The notes under the pieces were generated by a model. That model was given only the letters and a program-made list of their open reading frames with translations, had not been told where the DNA came from and did no database searches. A program made the translations under genes and the position numbers. Positions 15,972 through 20,469 of a stretch of DNA of 20,469 bases are shown here, one piece after another. Origin of the DNA: Deltaproteobacteria bacterium. Lineage in GTDB: Bacteria > Desulfobacterota > DSM-4660 > Desulfatiglandales > Desulfatiglandaceae. Each line of letters starts with the position of its first letter. Within the stretch, counting starts at the first letter, position 1. The stretch spans positions 1 through 20,469 of the forward strand of contig JAOZQV010000011.1 of NCBI GenBank assembly GCA_029932035.1, given 5' to 3'.

Positions 15972-17087
15972 ATGAAAAGAGAGTTGAGCTATAAACATGG
16001 TGGCGCACCGCGGCTTGACATGGCCAGACTCGGGGTGACTCATGGGCCTGTCTTAGACTTCAGTGTCAATCTTAACCCCTCGGGACCACCGACCATTATC
16101 AAAGAGAAATGGCAGGAATTGCTTGAAAGCATCGAGCAGTACCCCAGCGTTGACGGGGATGGCATCGCTCACTATTACCAGAGCATATACGGTATATTCC
16201 CCAATAATTTCTTGGCAGGGAATGGATCAACTGAGTTGATCTATCTGATACCGAGGGTGCTCAGGTTAAAGCGTGTCGCTGTCATTACACCCTCATTCCA
16301 TGATTATGAACGGGCATCCCTTCTCGCAGGGGCAAAGGTGGTAAGATGTCCTCTTTCTCCCCATGACGACTTTATTTTTCCGACGGAGGATCGATTGATA
16401 GAGGTCCTCAAGAAGGTGGATGCTCTCTGGGTTGCCCGTCCCAACAATCCCACAGGAAACCTGTTTTCCATGAAACTCATCCTGAAATATACCCGGATGT
16501 TCCCTGAGAAATGGTTTATAATTGATGAAGCGTTTATTCAATTTTTAGATGATTGGAAAAGCAATAGTTTTCTCGCGGCAAAGCCGATGCCCAATGTTCT
16601 CGTGCTCAACTCGCTTACAAAATTTTATGCCATTGCTGGTCTCAGATTGGGGGGGCTTATGGGGAGTGAGCATGTAATCTCACGCCTGAAAAAGGCAAAG
16701 GAACCGTGGACGATAAATGGAATAGCGGATCGGGTTGCATCCTTCCTCATTCAATGCGCTGATTATGATGATAAGACTCGTCTAATTATCAGTAAAGAGA
16801 GCAGAAGGGTTTTTACGGGCCTAAAGAACCTGGATGGAGTCATCCCTTTCTCCACTTCAGCCAACTACATCCTGTGCCAATGGGTAAAAACCGGTGACCT
16901 GGATGACATGATACGACATTTACTTTCCAATGGTGTATATGTGCGGGACTGCAGGAACTTTCCCGGACTTGAGGAGAATTTCTTTCGCATAGGCATCAAA
17001 AACCCTAAAGATAATGATCAATTGCTTTCTCTTATTTCATCGTTTGAAAATAATTCCTGTCCGAGCGAATCCCACAGTAATCCATAA
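15972..17087 (+). CDS. cobD: L-threonine-O-3-phosphate decarboxylase (CobD type, PLP-dependent)
   Basis: This enzyme makes (R)-1-amino-2-propanol O-2-phosphate, the linker that CbiB attaches to cobyric acid. The 371-residue protein is a fold-type I PLP enzyme of the aminotransferase class I/II family. The N-terminus has the KHGGAP motif and DFSVNLNPSGPP (29-40) typical of CobD and HisC-like relatives. GNGSTELIYL is at 83-92, ARPNNPTG at 155-162 and the cofactor aspartate in IIDEAF at 183-188. The Schiff-base lysine is Lys217 in SLTKFYAIAGLRLG. Histidinol-phosphate aminotransferase is the main alternative by sequence; the location between the CbiZ fusion and cbiB decides for CobD. The start ATG 15972 lies 25 bases after the fusion gene. 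Confidence 0.92.
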   Translation: MKRELSYKHGGAPRLDMARLGVTHGPVLDFSVNLNPSGPPTIIKEKWQELLESIEQYPSVDGDGIAHYYQSIYGIFPNNFLAGNGSTELIYLIPRVLRLKRVAVITPSFHDYERASLLAGAKVVRCPLSPHDDFIFPTEDRLIEVLKKVDALWVARPNNPTGNLFSMKLILKYTRMFPEKWFIIDEAFIQFLDDWKSNSFLAAKPMPNVLVLNSLTKFYAIAGLRLGGLMGSEHVISRLKKAKEPWTINGIADRVASFLIQCADYDDKTRLIISKESRRVFTGLKNLDGVIPFSTSANYILCQWVKTGDLDDMIRHLLSNGVYVRDCRNFPGLEENFFRIGIKNPKDNDQLLSLISSFENNSCPSESHSNP

Positions 17088-17106
17088 TGGACGAGGCACT
17101 GATGTT

Positions 17107-17140
17107 CAATCATCAATTATCAATCATCAATTATCAATTA
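17107..17140 (+). repeat. Tandem 14-base repeat directly before cbiB
   Basis: CAATCATCAATTAT occurs twice back to back (17107-17120 and 17121-17134) and starts a third time as CAATTA (17135-17140). It ends immediately before the cbiB start codon and fills the place where a ribosome binding site would be expected; none is seen there. Confidence 0.85.
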
Positions 17141-17141
17141 A

Positions 17142-18137
17142 ATGGTTATGCTTGAATTAGCCCTAATCCTTTTCCTCGCTTTTATCCTTGACCTCCTTTT
17201 TGGCGATCCCCGCTACAGATTCCACCCCATCAGGCTCATAGGCAGGTGTATCACCCTGTTTACATGGATATTGAGGCGTGTTGGTCTGGATGGAAGGACA
17301 GGGGGGATAGTTCTGGTCATGATGGTAGTGTTCGCTTTTCTTACCGCCTTCCTGGTGCTAAGTATTGTTTTTCATCGTATCAATGTATTCATAGGTCTCG
17401 GGTTTGACCTTTTCATATGCTATTCCTGTCTTGCCCTGAAAGACCTTTTTTACCACACGGATAAGGTAATCCATGCATTAGAAGGGGGTAATCTATCTGA
17501 GGCGAGAAAAGAGATCGCAATGGTGGTGGGACGCGATGTTCGCTTTTTGGATGAAAGGGGAGTCTGCAGGGCGGCAATGGAAACCTTGGCTGAAAACTTT
17601 GTGGACGGGTTTCTTTCCCCGCTTTTCTGGTATTTGAGTGGCGGGATCTTGGGATATATCTTTGGCTTTTCTCCAGTCATGACTGCCATAAGTCTTATGC
17701 TCGTCTTTAAAGTGGCAAGTACATTGGATTCCATGGTAGGCTACAAGGATAGTGAATTTATGGAGTTTGGCTGGGCAGGGGCGAGACTCGATGACCTCAT
17801 GAACTTTGTTCCGGCCCGTTTGTCATTAATCGCGCTCTTTGTGGGGGCATGGATTTGCAGGCTTAAACCATCAGAGGGGATAAGGATGGCCCTGAGGGAC
17901 AGACTAAAGCATGATTCACCGAATGCGGCCCACGCGGAAAGTTTCGTGGCGGGGGCCTTAGAGGTTCGTCTCGGCGGACCCGCTGTATATCTGGATGGTG
18001 AAAAGGATAAACCATGGCTTGGAAAAGGAAATCCAGATCCGCTGCCACAGCACATACGAAGGACAGCCTTTCTCCTCAAATGGTCTGCCTGGGTTGCGAT
18101 GGGTTGCTCCATATGTGTGCTGGTTTTGCTTGCGTAA
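17142..18137 (+). CDS. cbiB: Adenosylcobinamide-phosphate synthase
   Basis: CbiB is an inner-membrane enzyme that joins aminopropanol phosphate (made by CobD) to adenosylcobyric acid. The 331-residue protein has the N-terminal hydrophobic segment followed by LDLLFGDPRYRFHPIRLIGR (about 17-36), a family signature. Further signatures are ETLAENFVDGFLSPLFWY near 147-164 and the loop VGYKDSEFMEFGWAGARLDD near 199-218, followed by PARL. About four to five membrane segments are visible. Two starts, ATG 17142 and ATG 17148, are possible. No ribosome site is visible because a tandem repeat abuts the start. The stop TAA overlaps the TAAGGA that serves as ribosome site for cbiP, so the two are closely linked. 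Confidence 0.95.
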   Translation: MVMLELALILFLAFILDLLFGDPRYRFHPIRLIGRCITLFTWILRRVGLDGRTGGIVLVMMVVFAFLTAFLVLSIVFHRINVFIGLGFDLFICYSCLALKDLFYHTDKVIHALEGGNLSEARKEIAMVVGRDVRFLDERGVCRAAMETLAENFVDGFLSPLFWYLSGGILGYIFGFSPVMTAISLMLVFKVASTLDSMVGYKDSEFMEFGWAGARLDDLMNFVPARLSLIALFVGAWICRLKPSEGIRMALRDRLKHDSPNAAHAESFVAGALEVRLGGPAVYLDGEKDKPWLGKGNPDPLPQHIRRTAFLLKWSAWVAMGCSICVLVLLA

Positions 18138-18148
18138 GGAAATAACAA

Positions 18149-19654
18149 ATGGCCAAAGCCATCATGTTTTTGGGTACCGGTAGCGATGTGGGAAAATCGA
18201 TCGTCTCGGCCGCATTTTGCCGTATATTTAAGCGAAGGGGCTACAAAGTCGCCCCTTTTAAGGCCCAGAACATGTCCAACAATTCTTTTGTTACCGTAGA
18301 GGGGGGAGAGATCGGACGGGCACAGGTTGTCCAGGCCGAAGCTGCCGGACTCCTTCCATCGGTGCACATGAACCCTATCCTGCTCAAACCCTCATCTGAT
18401 CAGGGCGCGCAGGTTATCCTCCAGGGCAAGGTCTTTGGCCAGATGGATGCCATGAATTATCATGAGCTGAAACCGAGGCTTAAAGAAGTTGTTATGGACT
18501 CGTACAACAGATTATCCAAAGACTATGATCTTATTATAATGGAGGGGGCAGGAAGCTGCTGTGAGATGAATCTGAAGCAAAATGACCTGGTGAATTTCCC
18601 CATGGCCCTTGAGGCGGGGGCCCCCTGCATTTTGATAGGAGATATTGACAGGGGAGGCGTCTTCGCACAGATCATCGGAAGTTTTCATCTTATGAGCCGA
18701 AAAGAGAGGGATATGTCCATTGGGTTTCTGATCAACAAATTCCGTGGAGATCCAAACCTCTTTATATCGGGAATAGACTATATTGAGCAAAAAACAGGCA
18801 AACCGAATTTTGGTCTGGTCCCGTTTTATACGGATATTCTCATAGATTCCGAGGACTCGGTGGTTGTCCAGGAGGACAAACGCGAACTGAAACCTGTCGG
18901 CCCGAAGACGATTAATATTGCGGTCTTAAAACTGCCAGCTATCTCTAACTTTACTGATATGGAAGGGCTTGAAAGGGAGCAGGATGTGGTGTTAAACTAT
19001 CTTTTCAGACCCCGGGAGCTTTCTATCGAATATGATTGGCTTATTCTTCCAGGGACCAAAAATGTTATGGAAGATGCCATGTGGTTAGGCCGGTCCGGAT
19101 GGAAAAGGGTAATTGGTCAATTTGTAAAAGGGGGGGGAAGAGTCTTAGGGATTTGTGGGGGATACCAGCTTTTGGGTGAGACCATAAGAGACTCCTTTGG
19201 CGTAGAATCGGATAAAGAGGAGGTCCGGGGGCTTGGTCTTCTTCCTATGGAAACTGTTCTTGAGATGGAAAAAGTGGTTCGAAAAGTAACCGGAACCTGT
19301 CTGATAAATAGGAAAAGGGTAAGTGGCTATGAAATTCATATGGGCAGGAGTCACACCGAAGGCGTGATAAAGAAGGAGGGTGAGCCCTTCTTGACCATGC
19401 ACGAACCTGGGAAACGCCGGGCCTGGGAAGACGGGTGGTCTGTGAAAGAGGGGCAGATCTCCGGCACCTATGTCCACGGCATCCTGGATTCGCCTGCCTT
19501 GAGAGGCGATTTGCTCAACCGTATCAGACGGGCTAAAGGGCTGAAAGAAAGGCCCCCGAAGCAGGGCAGACTGGGCCGATTTCATCAATACGACAAACTG
19601 GCCGACCATTTTGAAAAGCACTGTAAGGTGGAAGAGATCCTCGCGCTTATATGA
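18149..19654 (+). CDS. cbiP: Cobyric acid synthase
   Basis: CbiP (CobQ) amidates four side chains (b, d, e, g) of adenosylcobyrinate a,c-diamide using glutamine and ATP, yielding adenosylcobyric acid, the substrate of CbiB. The 501 residues match the family length. The N-terminal ATPase domain begins IMFLGTGSDVGKS (5-17), with FKAQNMSNNS (38-47), NPILLKPSSDQGAQVI (75-90), MEGAGSCCEMNL (131-142) and GDIDRGGVFAQ (164-174). The C-terminal class I amidotransferase domain has the nucleophile Cys336 in LGICGGYQLLG, GYEIHMGRSH near 393-402 and His443 in YVHGILDS. The start ATG 18149 has AAGGA eight bases upstream, next to the cbiB stop. Confidence 0.96.
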   Translation: MAKAIMFLGTGSDVGKSIVSAAFCRIFKRRGYKVAPFKAQNMSNNSFVTVEGGEIGRAQVVQAEAAGLLPSVHMNPILLKPSSDQGAQVILQGKVFGQMDAMNYHELKPRLKEVVMDSYNRLSKDYDLIIMEGAGSCCEMNLKQNDLVNFPMALEAGAPCILIGDIDRGGVFAQIIGSFHLMSRKERDMSIGFLINKFRGDPNLFISGIDYIEQKTGKPNFGLVPFYTDILIDSEDSVVVQEDKRELKPVGPKTINIAVLKLPAISNFTDMEGLEREQDVVLNYLFRPRELSIEYDWLILPGTKNVMEDAMWLGRSGWKRVIGQFVKGGGRVLGICGGYQLLGETIRDSFGVESDKEEVRGLGLLPMETVLEMEKVVRKVTGTCLINRKRVSGYEIHMGRSHTEGVIKKEGEPFLTMHEPGKRRAWEDGWSVKEGQISGTYVHGILDSPALRGDLLNRIRRAKGLKERPPKQGRLGRFHQYDKLADHFEKHCKVEEILALI

Positions 19655-19677
19655 AAAGCTAAAATAGGTAATTCGCC

Positions 19678-20469
19678 ATGAAAAAATCCAGGCTTTCCTG
19701 TTTAATTCAAAACTGTTTGATTGCTTCTTTTCTATCACTGGCAGTTCCTTGTGGTATTCTTGCAGATGATCATTATTGGGTTGATAAGACCGCACCGGTC
19801 CCTGAAAGGGTCATTTCCTTAGGGCAAACCATTACCGAGAGAATTTATCTGCTTGGAGCAGACAGTACCCTGATTGCAAACACGGTCTATTGTGTCCAGC
19901 CCGAGGATGCAAAACAGAAAGAAAAGGTAGGCACTCTTATCCAGGCTAATCTGGAAAAAATCGTAGCCCTGAAACCGGATCTGGTGATTGCAACCAATAT
20001 GGCCAGACCGAAGCAGTTGAGGAAATTGAAAGACCTTGGGATACGCGTGGTCCAGTTTGCTTACCCCAAAAATTTCTCAGAAATGTGCCAGCAATTCCTG
20101 GAACTCGGAGAACTTCTCGGAAAAGAGGATAAGGCAGAGGAGATCATTGACAACACGAAAAAGGAAGTTGCAGCGATCAGGATGAAAACAAAAAACCTGC
20201 CCAAGAAAAGGGTTTTCATCCAGCTCGGGATCAAGCCGCTTCATGCGGTGACAAGAGAGTCGTTCTTGAATGATTACATCGAATTCAGCGGGGGACAGAA
20301 TATTGCGTTGAATGAAGGTCATGGAACCTACAGCAGGGAAAAGGTGCTGAAGGAGAACCCGGAAGTGATCATTATTTCAACAATGGGTTCAAGTGAAGGT
20401 GAAACCGGTAAAAGAGAGAAAGAGGCCTGGATGAAATATGGGTCAATTGACGCAGTAAAGAATAAAAAC
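19678..20469 (+). CDS. btuF: Stand-alone BtuF-like periplasmic cobamide-binding protein, 3' end cut by window
   Basis: The frame from ATG 19678 stays open to the last base, giving 264 codons without a stop, so the gene is partial at its 3' end. The predicted protein has a signal peptide (residues 1-29, ending GILA). It continues with VPERVISLGQTITERIYLLGA (about 41-61), an IVALKPDLVIAT segment, and GIRVVQF, with a helix-rich linker in the middle. This is the helical-backbone metal/B12 receptor fold of BtuF and FecB-like ABC binding proteins. The ribosome site is modest (AGGT about ten bases upstream). It follows cbiP by 23 bases on the same strand. The B12 context favours a cobamide ligand over iron-siderophore, and btuC and btuD may follow outside the window (inference). 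Confidence 0.85.
   Translation, partial: MKKSRLSCLIQNCLIASFLSLAVPCGILADDHYWVDKTAPVPERVISLGQTITERIYLLGADSTLIANTVYCVQPEDAKQKEKVGTLIQANLEKIVALKPDLVIATNMARPKQLRKLKDLGIRVVQFAYPKNFSEMCQQFLELGELLGKEDKAEEIIDNTKKEVAAIRMKTKNLPKKRVFIQLGIKPLHAVTRESFLNDYIEFSGGQNIALNEGHGTYSREKVLKENPEVIIISTMGSSEGETGKREKEAWMKYGSIDAVKNKN

Overview
The window is almost entirely a cobalamin (vitamin B12) locus. It carries an anaerobic-type corrin ring synthesis operon, a B12 uptake and salvage section, and the late nucleotide-loop assembly genes. The anaerobic route is shown by CbiD, CbiG, CbiL, a fused CbiET and CbiC. The cell is Gram-negative, since there is a TonB-dependent outer-membrane receptor and several proteins with Sec signal peptides. 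Base composition is roughly balanced. The gene set and fused CbiET best fit a strict anaerobe of the Desulfobacterota (deltaproteobacterial) type; this taxonomic call is inference. No rRNA, tRNA, insertion sequence, phage gene or CRISPR array was seen.

Region 1 (115-9167, all + strand): cbiL, a polytopic membrane protein with a nucleoside-recognition/Gate-type fold, cbiA, cbiC, cbiD, cbiET, cbiF, cbiG and cbiH. The genes are tightly spaced or overlapping and look like one operon whose promoter lies upstream of the window. Together they cover C20, C17, C11, C5/C15 and C1-related ring methylation and contraction steps, the methylmutase step and a,c-diamide formation. The cobaltochelatase and the precorrin-6A reductase are not in the window.

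Region 2 (9168-13921): two cobalamin riboswitches, each with its own sigma70-like promoter and intrinsic terminator. They control a convergent pair. The + strand riboswitch precedes a BtuB-type TonB-dependent receptor. The - strand riboswitch precedes a secreted protein of about 490 residues, made of a predicted beta-propeller followed by a fibronectin-III-like domain. The B12 control, the position next to btuB and the propeller fold suggest a cobamide-capture protein, analogous to BtuG of Bacteroides. This is the most novel-looking part of the window.

Region 3 (13922-20469, + strand): an exported fusion of a BtuF-like cobamide-binding domain to a CbiZ-type cobinamide amidohydrolase domain, then cobD-type threonine-phosphate decarboxylase, cbiB, cbiP and the start of a second, stand-alone btuF cut by the window end. 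CbiZ makes cobyric acid, CbiP makes it de novo, and CobD plus CbiB attach the aminopropanol-phosphate arm. The section therefore reads as a capture, trim and rebuild route for foreign cobamides. The unusual point is that trimming is predicted to take place in the periplasm.
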